Source: Calliopum simillimum
Taxonomy: Eukaryota > Arthropoda > Insecta > Diptera > Lauxaniidae
DNA: 64,000 bases
Direction of reading: 5' to 3'
Assembly: GCA_951812925.1 (NCBI GenBank)
Contig: OX638369.1
Coordinates: 13,793,329-13,857,328, forward strand
The notes beneath the pieces were generated by a model. The model had not been told where the DNA came from. It saw only the letters and a list, made by a program, of their open reading frames with translations, and searched no databases. Of this stretch, positions 1 to 10,489 are shown in pieces. The translations under genes and the position numbers were made by a program. The number at the start of each line of letters is the position of its first letter. Positions within the stretch are counted from its first letter, which is position 1.

Positions 1-1086
1 GTAAACCATATCAAAACGATCAAGATTTTTTTGATGGCACCCGATTTGGCTATAAATTGGCATAAGCAATAGTAACATAGTGAGAAAAATTACTACCAAA
101 TATTTTTTCAAAATTTAAAAAAAAGGCGGAGATATAGGACTTTGAAATTTTTAGGTTAGTTTTCTTTGAGAAGCTATAACTTTAGTTGCATGTATCCAAT
201 TCTCAATTTTATGGTGTCAAATGATTTGTCTTGAAATAAAAATTAGCAAAAATTTTTTTTTATTTTTGTTATATTGTTTACACTGACAAAAAAAAATTTA
301 AATTGAGTTTCCCAAAATACGTCATTTTTGATATTTTTTATTTTTCTTGTTATAAAGCTACAGGTGTAACTTATCATTCCTCCAAAAATTGAAGTGGGCC
401 TGTTAGTGGTTCTCCAGAAAAACAATAAAATGTGGCTTTTGCCGCAATTTTTTAATACAATTTTTTTCAATTTAAAATTTTTAATGAAACGATAATTTGA
501 ATTTGAAAAAAGTGCGTTGGTACTTTCATTAGTACTATACAAGCAAAAAAACAGTCAATAAACTAATTTCAGCATTTGAAAATTTTACTTAATAAAAATT
601 TTGAATTGAAAAAATGTACTGAAAAATTGCGGAAGATACTACATTTTATTGTTTTTCTGGAGAACCACTGGCAGGCCCACTCCAACTTTTGGAGGACTGG
701 TAAGTAACACCTGTAGCTTTTTTTGCACGAAAAATAAAAATATCAAAAATGACATATTTTGGGAAACTCATTTTAACATTTTGTTTCAGTGTAAAAAATA
801 CAAAAAAAGTAAAAAAAAATGTTTGCTAGTTTTTATTTTAAAGCCTGCTTCAAGACAAATCATTTGAAACCATAAAATTGAGAATTGGAAAAATGCAACT
901 AAAGTTATAGCTTCTCAAAAAAAACTAACCTAAAAATTTCAAAGTTCATGTCTCCGCCATTTTTTTAAATTTTGAAAAAATATTTGGTAGTAATTTTTTC
1001 CACTATGCAACTATTGCTTATGCCAATTTATAGTCAAATCGAATTCCATGAACTAATTTCTTGATCGTTTACACATGGTTTACACC
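1..1086. repeat. Near-palindromic foldback element, left end cut by the window edge
   Basis: Positions 1-495 are matched in reverse complement by about 585-1086. Outer ends read GTAAACCATATCAAAACGAT at position 1 and its imperfect complement near 1055-1086. Inner arms share the stretch around TTCTCCAGAAAAACAATAAA (about 411-430) and its complement (about 646-665). The loop is only about 90 bp. Arms differ by scattered substitutions and small indels, so the element is not recent. Short open frames in the two arms encode similar peptides only because the arms are homologous. No transposase is visible, and the family is not recognised. Confidence 0.8.
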
Positions 1087-1164
1087 TATTAGTAAGTCTT
1101 TTTCCATTTGGCAAAATGTTGTCAATTAAAATTAAGAAATTTGTAGAAGAAATTCAATTCTATA

Positions 1165-1537
1165 ATAATAAATACTAGAATCGCCAAGTGGCCAAAATTT
1201 GACCACAAATGTATTAAATAATTTTGGTACTTTTTGGACACTTTAAGTACTTTTTTTTGCTATTTGGTACGAAATAGAAAAGCTCATTTATTATCCCTGG
1301 TATAATTCAAGTATCATATAAACAAAACAAAAAACATGAAATTGGTGCTATGTTTTTTGTTGTTGTTAATATTGAAGCATTTGTTTTTAACTTTACCTGA
1401 GTTAAAGTAAAAATGTTAACATATTTTCAACTTTGTGCAAATCTACACACAAATACCTTTTTAATCGTGTATAATTCAAAGTCGTACTCCATTTCTAACA
1501 TATTAAAAGAAGGAGGACAAATTTTCGTCTTGCGTTT
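1165..1537 (+). repeat. Dispersed AT-rich repeat Q, copy 1
   Basis: Clear same-strand similarity to 13705-14060. Shared stretches include ATTTTGGTACTTTTTGGACA, a run ending in TTTGCTATTTGGTAC, AACTTTGTGCA and ACACACAAATAC, in the same order and spacing. The 3' part of this copy is interrupted by the mariner at 1540. Non-coding; family not recognised. Confidence 0.75.
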
Positions 1538-1593
1538 TACTAGGTGTACAAATATAAAACCGGTAATGACATCTAGCGGTCGATAGCCGTATA

Positions 1594-2312
1594 TCGATAC
1601 CTTAGAGCGCTATAGTCCTATCTCCATTTTTCCAATTGTTGGGAAATGCAAAAAGAGATTTCAAACAGTGGTTATTTAGGATTGGCTGCTATTTTGATAT
1701 AACGATAAATGCAATAATTTTACCCGTGCTATATTTTAACATAATTTAATGTTATTAGCCAATTTTATTAATTTTTAACGAAATCCCAGCCAATTTATAG
1801 TGTGTCATTACTTTTGCCCTTATATAAAATTCCACTACTATTCATAAAAACGATGTATTTAGTACATTTTTTGAATTTTTTTCACTAAAATGTCATAAAA
1901 AGTCATGAAACGCGTAGAAAACACGAAAAAACGATTTTTTTTTTGTTTTTTTTTTTTTTTTTTTAATTTTTTGGTTCCGACAAACAAGAGTGGAGCCTTG
2001 GGTGTAACCAAATTCGTTCACTAAAATGTCGCAAAGATTCATGAAACGCGAAGAAAACGCGAAAAAACGAAGAATTTTTTTTAAAAATGTGACTTATTTG
2101 AATATTCAGTGGAGATAGGACAGTAGCGCTCTTGAAAAAATTACAGTTTGGAGATAGGATTTTTCTTAATTATCGAATATTTTGGTATTTTAGGGGTATT
2201 TTGACATCACACAGTTTTCCACACGGTAAAGAAGCCCACAATGATGCCATAACTGCAAAAATTTCAAAATCGAAAAATGTGGAGATAGGACTATAGCGCT
2301 CTAAGGTATCGA
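1594..2312. mobile_element. 719-bp TIR element (MITE) nested in mariner 1
   Basis: The ends are inverted repeats starting TCGATACCTTAGAGCGCTAT on the left and matching over about 33 bp on the right; both include GAGCGCTATAGTCCTATCTC. A TA duplication lies at 1592-1593 and 2313-2314. Inside are two diverged direct repeats (about 1886-1945 and 2022-2075) around ATGAAACGCG.AGAAAACGCG. There is no coding capacity. It separates the mariner left TIR from the transposase leader, so it is younger than mariner 1. Confidence 0.88.
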
Positions 2313-2422
2313 TATGTATGAGCTTCCGAACCGTACCAAATGTCTTAATTGTTCATTCTGTCAATATTCAGTTCACAATTTTTCAAGTTATATACAACAA
2401 CGCATTTTTTCCGCTCGTAAAG

Positions 2423-3079
2423 ATGTCGAATTTTGTGCCTGAAAACTCTCATTTGCGGGAAGCATTGATTTTCTGTTTCCATTTAAAGAAAAACGCTTTT
2501 GAATCGCATCGAATCAGCACTGGCGATGAAAAGTGGATTTATTTCAACAATCCCAAACGAAAAAAATCATATTTGAGCCCCGGCCAACGACCCAAATCAA
2601 CGCCAAGACCAAATCGCTTCGGCCGAAAGACAATGCTGTGTATTTTCTGGGATCAGCGTGGTGTTATTTGGTATGAGCTACTAAAACCAGGTGAAACAGT
2701 TACTGGTGCACGCTACCATCAACAATTGATCGCTTTGAACGGTGCTATACGTCAGAAGAGGCCCGAATTTCAACTTCGCCATGACAAAATTGTATTCCAA
2801 GATGACAACGCATCGCAAAACTTGGTAGAATCGTACAACTGGGAGCCCCTGCCCCACCCGCCGTACTCACCGGACCTGGCGCCGTCCGATTACTATTTGT
2901 TTTCATCGATGGGACACGCACTCAACGATTCGCACTTCAATTCTTACGAGGAAGTGCAAAAATGGCTCGATGAATGGATAGCCTCAAAAATCGAAAATTT
3001 TTTTTGGCGAGGAATCCATAAATTGCCTGAAAGATGGGAAAGATGTGTAGCTAGCGAGGGGAATTACTTTGAAGATTAA
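2423..3079 (+). pseudogene. mariner transposase, internally deleted (element 1)
   Basis: The reading frame starts at the ATG at 2423 (MSNFVPENSHLREAL), the usual mariner position; an upstream in-frame ATG at 2318 begins inside transposon leader. After about 27 residues of the first helix-turn-helix, ESHRI runs straight into TGDEKW, so some 130 residues (rest of the DNA-binding region and linker) are missing. The first catalytic Asp (TGDEKW), a second (DDNA, normally HDNA) and a third (YSPDLAPSD) are present. Only 27 residues separate the last two instead of 34, so 7 residues were lost. The C-terminus (FFWRGIHKLPERW) is normal. The frame is open but cannot make a functional DD34D transposase. 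It encodes a different mariner lineage from elements 2 and 3. Confidence 0.92.
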
Positions 3080-3155
3080 ATTTGGAACCATTTTCGCAAA
3101 ATAAACGTGTTTTTTTTAAATAAAAATTACCGGTTTCATATTTGTACACCTAGTA

Positions 3156-6100
3156 ATATATGGATTATATATTTATTATGTAATTTAGAGAGCATTAGAT
3201 ACCAAAGAAATATTACAGCCCCGAATATTCTGATACCTTTAGCATTTTGTACCTCTCTAATACAATATGTATGAGTAACATACATACGAGTTTGTATATT
3301 ATTTAATTAAAATACTCTTATTGTAAAATTTAGCATCTGTTAATGATACATATGTTAGCAGCTCATAATATACATATATAAGTATATAGTATATATACTT
3401 AATAATAAAAGATAATAAACAAAAATTTCGGATTGTACTTAAAAAAAATAAACACAAATCAATATATTACAGACTTTATATAGACTTATGAATAATATGT
3501 GGTTCTAATTCTGTTACTCGTATGTTTGTCTGTCTGTCTACTCCTCCGATAGCTCATTCATTAACCTGTCAGTTTTTATAATTTTTATTGCTGTTTTAAA
3601 AACAATTTCATAAATTACACAAGGCATATTTAAGTATTTAACTAAAAATAATTTGTTTATAATTTTGGCCGAAACTAAGTATTTCATTCTTAAAGATTTT
3701 TCGAATGTTTTTCGTGCAAGTCATTTAGAAAAATTTAGAAAAAAAGTACACGTCATAATTTATGTGTGAAAATTTTTACAAATTTATAGAAGCAATTTTT
3801 TCATTTGCTTTAAATTAATTTGACTTAAACTTTAAGTTGTTAATTTAATACTAATCAACCTGAATTATTCAATTTGCACGTACATACATTGTTTTGTGTC
3901 TGCTCTCTCCCTTAAGTAGAGTCTACTACTTCATCTCTAATAGAGTCAATTGTTTATTTGTCCTCGTTTCTTTTTTGCGTATCCGTTTCTCTTCCGTTTC
4001 CTATTGATTGATTACTGTGGCATTCATCAGAAAGTATCATGTTGGTAGCTGGGTTAGCAGGACATTTGTTTAGCGCATATAGCATGTATGCGTCTAGAGT
4101 TGCCAGAAAAGTATAATAAGTATTATAAAATAATAGCCGAAGCGGATGCGGAGAGTAATTGACGGAGTTTAACCAGCAAATGATATAAAATTACTAACTT
4201 GAACCCACAATATCGTACTCCTCATAAATTAAAGAAATAAAAGACATGGAATTGGCACACTAAATAGTAGATTTATTATACTTTATTTTATGTTAATGTA
4301 TTTTGAAAATCAAATGATATATTAAAAGTCGATTTTCGGCAAAATGGCAACCTTAAGCTCGTATGTCGCATTTGGTGCAAACTCCAACCAAAATGGGCAT
4401 CCATCAAAACAGAGAGAGAACTATGCAAAAGTATTACTGTTTTCAAATCAGAAGCTTCACCGTTTGCTTTTGAAATGATGGATGATTTTGGGTGGTAACG
4501 TACATACATACAATGAAGTATACAGATGAATACAATCTACCACTATAATATGTATGTATGCTTACATTTATACAAACACGTGTAACATGACATAAAATAT
4601 TGTTATGTCTGAGGCAACGCAGTTCATTCGAAGAGAATTAGTCATATATTACAGAATGACAACATTCGAGGATTTTGCATTGAGCAGAAAAATGTCAATA
4701 CGCATTTTACTTAAAAATCAGGTCAACAATTTTGTTATTCTAGACGTTTAAATTAATACATATACGAATACTAAAAACAACGAAGTTCTTAATTTACTTG
4801 GTGTTTGTATTTAGTGTCAACATTTTTTTTTTTTTTTTTTTTGTAATTTGAGTCTGTTTGAATTAGGCATGCCAATTTTCGGGCCTCTTGCTGTTTCTGG
4901 GATTGGTGAGATTTTTAAAATTCGGTATTCCAGACTGACAACCTTAGAAATATTCCATCTGCTTCCATGTGCAAAACTCAATTCTATTTAACGAAGTTTG
5001 GCGTTATATATCGTTCGAAAAACTAGTGACTTTGAACTGTAAACGCTTTTATAAAACTATGTCTTCCTACTTAGTTTTGACGATTGTATATTATACACTA
5101 ACTTGAATTTATTCTCGTTTTTCTCCGTCCAATTCCCTTCGTGTTATCTTCAATCCCTACAAAGACTTTTAGTCGATTTCATAATATCCAGTCAAAATTT
5201 ATCTTTCAATTCTTGCTAATTCTTTATTTACCATAACGGTCAGACTGATGCAAAAAAAATCTGAAAGAGGTTGTGCAAAAAATTTTTTTTTTTCGGAAAA
5301 TATTTTTGTAGAGCACATTATGCCATTAAAATCCATTTCTTCGAAAAGGGTAACAAAAAATACTCATAAGAACAGGATATAATTAGTTAAGATGTTCCAA
5401 AAAATTGTTTCTTCCTTGATATCATGATGACTGTGGAACAACAAGCTCTATTTCAAATGAAAATTTATTCTTTTACAGTGGAGTAAATTTTTGAAAATAT
5501 TCTGCATATTGTAAAAAAAAAAATAGAAAATTGGGCCCACATAAACCGAAGTAATGAAAATTTTTCTGTACCAATGTTTTTTTTTTAAGCTCCATAGCAC
5601 GAAATTCCCAGTGGAAAAAAAATACCGTTTTCGAGGAAATAAAAAAATACGTGTCAAGTCAAATCGAGTAAAGTACCATGCCAAAAAAGTTACATCGGGA
5701 TCGGTGATGGTCGACCTAAAAGCAGAATCTTTCAGGCACCCTTTCGATTGAGTATTTTACCTTTCGTGCTGCTGAACACTATTTTTCTATTTTGATTAAA
5801 CCCCAATGTCTTTCAAATGGCCTAAGTTCTGGGCAGTTTGGCGGATTTGCTTCGCGAGTCAAAAATAGCACATTATTCGTTAAGTACTACTCCAAGTGAC
5901 AAGAAGCTTGGTCAAATCAAAAAAAATTGAAAACCTCATGCTAAGTTAGGTCAGGTTAGTGCGGAAGATCGCAGTTCCCATCATAACTTAGGCCACGATT
6001 GGGCCCATTGTATACCCGGTATATAACTTCGATGTCAACCTTCATTTGATTTGTATAAATGGGAAGAATATTGCCCGGTAACATTTTGTGGCATTTATTT

Positions 6101-6349
6101 AATTATAATTCCCCCGGTAAATCTTATTACCTCGGGAACCGTTAAATCAATTTGAGTGATTTTTATTTATGGTTAGTGAAGTCCTGATATATGTATAACC
6201 TCTATTGAAATTTCTTCGAAAACGTTCGGCATATTAAAAAATAAAATAAATTACACACCCTTACTTAACTTTCAATATGATTCGAGGTTGCAAGGAAAGA
6301 TGAAATACAATCATAATAATTTTTTTTTAAATTTTTAACATCCCGGACA
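3156..6349. other. AT-rich non-coding stretch, no gene recognised
   Basis: No plausible exon, RNA gene or complete element was seen on either strand. Short open frames here have no family features. About 5330-5440 (AACAGGATATAATTAGTTAA and following) resembles the centre of the foldback element at 32908-34065, suggesting an old fragment. Homopolymer T runs lie near 4826-4842 and 5282-5291. Confidence 0.5.
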
Positions 6350-6560
6350 TAACCTGGGGATTTTTGAAAAAAAAAATTTCGCCAGGCAATATATCTACCC
6401 TTTAAACAAATTTACCTTAAAAATCACTTAGATCGGGTCAATTGTTTCTGAACGAAACCGAGGGAATTTTGAAAAAATAAATTTTCCTGAACCTCACTGG
6501 GCAACGTTTCTACCATCATTAAATCGGGTGAATGGTTCTCAATTACGATTTTTCGGGTTT
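6350..6560. repeat. Degenerate two-copy tandem duplication
   Basis: Two roughly 110-120-bp segments share GGGATTTTTGAAAAAA / GGGAATTTTGAAAAAA, then a run of CAGGCAA/TGGGCAA with TCTACC, then AGATCGGGT / AAATCGGGT and a closing TTCT-A-ACGA. Divergence is high. No function is evident. Confidence 0.5.
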
Positions 6561-6700
6561 GAGCTCTCAAAACGATGTTTTCTTAATTTAAATTGCCTAT
6601 AATTTCCCATCATTGAGAACTTTTTACAATGCGTCCACAAGCGGCAAAAAAATTTTGATATATAAAACTAGTTTTTGGTCCGTCATTAAAGCCGTAATGG

Positions 6701-6768
6701 TATATAGTATAGTATAGTATAGTATAGTATAGTATAGTATAGTATAGTATAGTATGGTATAGTATAGT
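6701..6768 (+). repeat. (TATAG)n microsatellite
   Basis: A pentanucleotide array of TATAG/AGTAT units, about 13 copies, with one TATGG variant near 6753-6757. It is nearly homogeneous, so it is probably variable in length between individuals. Confidence 0.95.
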
Positions 6769-8129
6769 TTTAATTTTTTGTCTCGCTATTTTGACTCCAT
6801 ATTCCATACAGAATTTCTGTGAGGAACTTTAAGCACCTTGAATGTCTTCAGATCAGCCTACTTTTTGGTCTCACCATCAAAAAACTCGGAACACTCGAAG
6901 CGAAAAAGTTTGATATCGTTACTTTTCTAATATTCATTTAAAAGCCAACTACGAAAAAATACTTCAGATCTTGTGGGAACTTTGAATAAATTAAATCGAA
7001 AGTAATACTCTTCATTGTTTTCATTATAAATCAAATCAAAGCTAATCGTGCTTACTTACAACTGACTGAGCAAAGTAATCAAATTCTCTATAATACACTT
7101 CGATATCATATTCACTTATGTGTCTAATACACTTAACACAAAAAGTTCGCATAGCTCGCAAAATAATAATAATATTCCAAAATGAGATATGAAAACATTA
7201 TTATTTCATATTAAAAGAGATTAACATAATTGGGTCCTTTTCGTTGCTTAAAAGGAAAACCTAAACCCTTTTTGATAATCACAGCACGTAATCAACTCAA
7301 TTTCGTAGTTCCGAAAAAGGATCAAAAATAGCAAACGAATAAAACTGGTTACACATTAAACGTGACAATGTCCTTAATCTCACTATTTTCCTCAATGAGT
7401 GTCTTTCGGTCTGCCTGTCTATCTGTCTGTCTTGTATATTTCTTTGACTTTTTGGGTTTTATAGCATTTTGTCGCGTAATAATAAAGACATTTAACGTAA
7501 CAACAATAACAGCATTTACAAGCTTAACAACTTAAGCGAGTAAGCAAGGAGCAAGCAAACTTGCGGGAGGGAACATAACTAAAAAATAAAAATTCCACAA
7601 ATCCACAAAATTTGAAAGCAACACTTTCACTTAATATGCACAATAACAACAAAATCAAAAATAAAATTGTTATTTTTATCTACAATACGTTTTCATTCGT
7701 ATTCTTCTCGTATTCATTTTTTTTCTCACATTTTCATTTTCGTGCAGACATTTGTAAATGGCACATGAAACTAATGCTTGAAGTAATAAACGTAAATTGT
7801 TTTGGAAGCAGCAAACAACAAGAGAAAAGACAAAGGATCCGCCACCGGAAGTGTTGGTATACAAGCAAAAGTTAAGAAAAATGAAGTAGCGTTGCCAGAT
7901 AAAAACAAATAAATGTTATGACTGATTCAAAAATATTAAAAAAACTTTTTTGGGAATTCCACGATTGCGCCCAAAAATCTGAAAGAGGGTGCCAAAAAGA
8001 GCGTTGAGATTTTTTAAAATTTTTTTGAAGGTTTCTTAGAGGTTGCGCAACTTCGATTTATGCAAAATCTTGGCTTGATGCTTTTTTTTTATTTTTTTAC
8101 GATCTCAAAAATGCTTCATATGAATCGTA
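6769..8129. other. AT-rich non-coding stretch, no gene recognised
   Basis: No exon with splice context and no RNA gene was found. A CTGT-type simple repeat lies near 7411-7432. The open frames at 7612-7875 (+) and 7676-7864 (-) are low-complexity and overlap each other; they show no protein family features. Confidence 0.45.
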
Positions 8130-9560
8130 CGATGCATCAAATTTTTCGTCTGGAATCAAGGTATGTGTGGATCTCCGAAAAATGTGCCAAAACATGCCTT
8201 ATTTTGTCCCCACCTTTTTTTTATTTTTTTATTAGTTGAAGATATAGACTACTATATCATGATCTTAATTTCTGGAGCCTTCTTTAAAATGAACATTAAC
8301 TATCAGGGTGGCCACATGTTTATTTTTTCTTTAAAGTTTCACTTAAATATATGTGACCGTCCAGTGGAAAAAGTACCTTATCTTCACTCATAAAATTAAG
8401 CAGTACAGCTAAAACTAAGAGATATGGCTTAACGTGTTTTCAGTTTAAGGTGGAATTTAGTACTTAGACGTGTTCTGAACATTTTACAACTGATTTCGGG
8501 TGGATTATCAAATCACAAAAACCAATTAAAGCGGTCTTACCGAATCTCTACCCTGCAAAAATTGATAATTACAAACTTTGCAGTTTGATTTCTACAAACT
8601 TCAGTTTTTCATTTTACGATATCCAAATGCCATAACCCGGTAAATTTTTGGAATTTTCCAGTGATTCAAAACTATTCAAAATTGTAAGTATGTATCTTCA
8701 GAAAATGCAAGCAAACTGCTTTTTTATTTTGTGAAGATAAGGTACCTTTTCCACTAGACGGTCACATATTTTAAAAATTAAAATAAAATTTTAGCCATAA
8801 AAAGTTTAAATAAACTTTGTAAAAAAAGAACATGATTTTTAAGGTTTGCCACATAGTCGTTTTCTAAAATTTTGTTTAAATCTTACTTTTTTTGGCGGTA
8901 ACCGAACCGAATATGATTTAAGCAAAACTACCAAAAAAACGGGATCATCGAAAGTTTTTGTACATTTTTAAAAAAGCTTATCTGAGCGTTTCTGAAACCA
9001 ATAATTTCAATTTAGTTAAAAACGTAAGAATTAAATAAGATATTTGAAAATAGTCAGGTGGCAGCCCTAAAAATTTATCTTAGAGCGTCGCGAAGCTTAT
9101 AGATTTTATCATAAAAAAGAAAATTAGTTCAACAATTAACCAATAAACAACTGTGTCTCGTAAGAGAACCATTTTCCCGAAGTAAATTTGATGGGAGAAT
9201 GACAAAATGTTGCAAAAACAGTAATATTAAAATGAAAATAGCACTTTCAGTTCTCTTTTTACTCAATATTTAAAAAAATTACAGTTAGAATAAGAAAAAC
9301 TAAGCGAAGATAGTCAAAAATGAGGGACTAACTTCTATGTATGTCAATTCAATATAAAAATAATTTTTCCAAGAATTAACACAGAAAAACAGTAACTGAA
9401 ATATATATACAAACAATTTGGTTAAAGGTTTTTTTTAGAAAATAACATAATATGCGTAACGGACAAATTAAGTGCACTAAGAAACGTTTAGGGACAGCAG
9501 GGAGAATGACTTTTTTACACTTTATGTTATAATTTCATAGCAAAATATTTGGAATTATTT
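8130..9560 (+). repeat. Dispersed repeat R, copy 1
   Basis: Colinear same-strand similarity to 37945-40085. Shared blocks include CCGAAAAATGT, GTTTAAATAAACTTTGTAAA, a TTTCAATTTAG block, GGTGGCA.C.CTAAAAA, AACACAGAAAAACAGTA, CTGAAATATATATACAA and a final TTATGTTATAATTTCATAG. The copies differ considerably. Copy 1 is interrupted by a MITE (8352-8766), copy 2 by mariner 2. No coding sequence; the superfamily is not clear. Confidence 0.8.
8352..8766. mobile_element. 415-bp MITE nested in repeat R copy 1
   Basis: Inverted ends TGTGACCGTCCAGTGGAAAA at the left and its near-complement at the right match over about 37 bp, including ACCTTATCTTCAC. A TA duplication flanks it at 8350-8351 and 8767-8768. 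Repeat R copy 2 (near 38165) lacks this segment, which gives an independent empty-site confirmation. No coding capacity. The TA target suggests Tc1/mariner-like or related mobilisation. Confidence 0.88.
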
Positions 9561-9596
9561 TGTTTTTAAGCTATTCATTTAGACATCGAATGATTG

Positions 9597-10480
9597 GGGA
9601 AGGTAACCGGTTGTGGGCCGAGTTTCGTTTTTTGCCCGTAACTTGCATTCAAGTATACATTTTTCGGACTTATGGGTACCAATGGAAAGCTAGAGGCAGT
9701 AGGTAACCAAAAAGAAACAATTGTTTTATAACTTTTCAATAAAAAACAAATTTTGTAAAGAGCTTGTTTTTGAACAGAACAAATTTTATATCCGGTTGTG
9801 GGCCACTCTGAAAAATCCACTTCAAATGCAAAATTATGAAAAAAAAAAACAGTAAAGATATATGTATTATCAAAATTTATTTATTAATGAAGCCTCTAGT
9901 GGCGAAAAAACATCAAGAAAATGTGGCTTTTTCAAATTATTAATATCATCATCGGATTCGCAATTTGGCTTTCGGCCGCGTTTTGATGATTTTTTGGGTG
10001 AAGCGGCTTGCAAAGGGCCAAGTTCATCCAAAAGATAGCTAACAGAAGTCGATTTATTTATTTTATGGTAACCCACAACCGATTACAAAAGGTGGCCCAC
10101 AACCGGTAACGGCAACCATACCTTAAGTGACTGGCAAAATTCTCGTGGCGAAAAATTTTGAGCAAACTCGATATAAAATCGGAAAATTTAACGCAAATAC
10201 TGCATGAAAATGCATAACACTCAACTCTTTGCAATATTTCACTTCGCTTTATCACACTCGCAAAATCTTCAGAAATTACTTTATTGAAAATTTCTTCGCA
10301 AATTTTTTTTCTTTTGTTGTAGCTGCGGGTCAGATGCGTCCTTTCACTTCAGTGTTTGCACTAATACTGTCTATTGTCAATAAGCACATAACCTCATACT
10401 CAGATCTGTCATATTTTATAAACGTCAAAAAATACAAGGGGTGGCCCACAACCGTTGACGGCACACAGCCTTACCCTACA
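9597..10480. repeat. Segment with five GGTTGTGGGCC motifs in mirrored orientation
   Basis: The motif GGTTGTGGG(CC) occurs on the plus strand near 9608 and 9793, and on the minus strand near 10071, 10093 and 10441. The outer copies are embedded in longer similarity: AAGGTAACCGGTTGTGGGCC on the left, and complements extending to ACGGCAACC...CCTTA or GACGGCACACAGCCTTA on the right. This suggests terminal repeats of one or two overlapping transposons, but no target duplication was identified. Confidence 0.5.
9870..10076 (-). other. Candidate protein-coding fragment, unassigned
   Basis: A 68-codon open frame lies inside the mirrored-motif segment. It contains a basic patch (SPKKSSKRGRKP) followed by an acidic one (ESDDD), which is unusual for chance translation of this A+T-rich DNA and is like linker regions of chromatin or transposase proteins. 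No domain can be named. It may be the tail of a transposase belonging to the surrounding element, or a chance frame. Confidence 0.2.
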
Positions 10481-10489
10481 TTTTTCGGA

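Larger units (their letters stand above)
1540..3153 (+). mobile_element. mariner element 1 (internally deleted, carries a nested MITE)
   Basis: Terminal inverted repeats begin CTAGGTGTACAAATATAAAA on the left, with the near-exact complement ending at 3153. A TA duplication flanks the element at 1538-1539 and 3154-3155, as expected for Tc1/mariner insertion. It is 1,614 bp long. Removing the 719-bp insertion at 1594-2312 leaves about 895 bp, well short of the usual 1.3 kb, which fits the internal deletion seen in the transposase. It sits inside repeat Q; copy 2 of that repeat (near 14047-14062) shows a corresponding unoccupied TTAATATAT site. Confidence 0.93.

Noticed and set aside
243..867. 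Two short open frames with similar peptides at 243-542 (-) and 649-867 (+)
   Set aside because: They are mirror images because they lie in the two arms of the same palindrome; no domain or expression signal.
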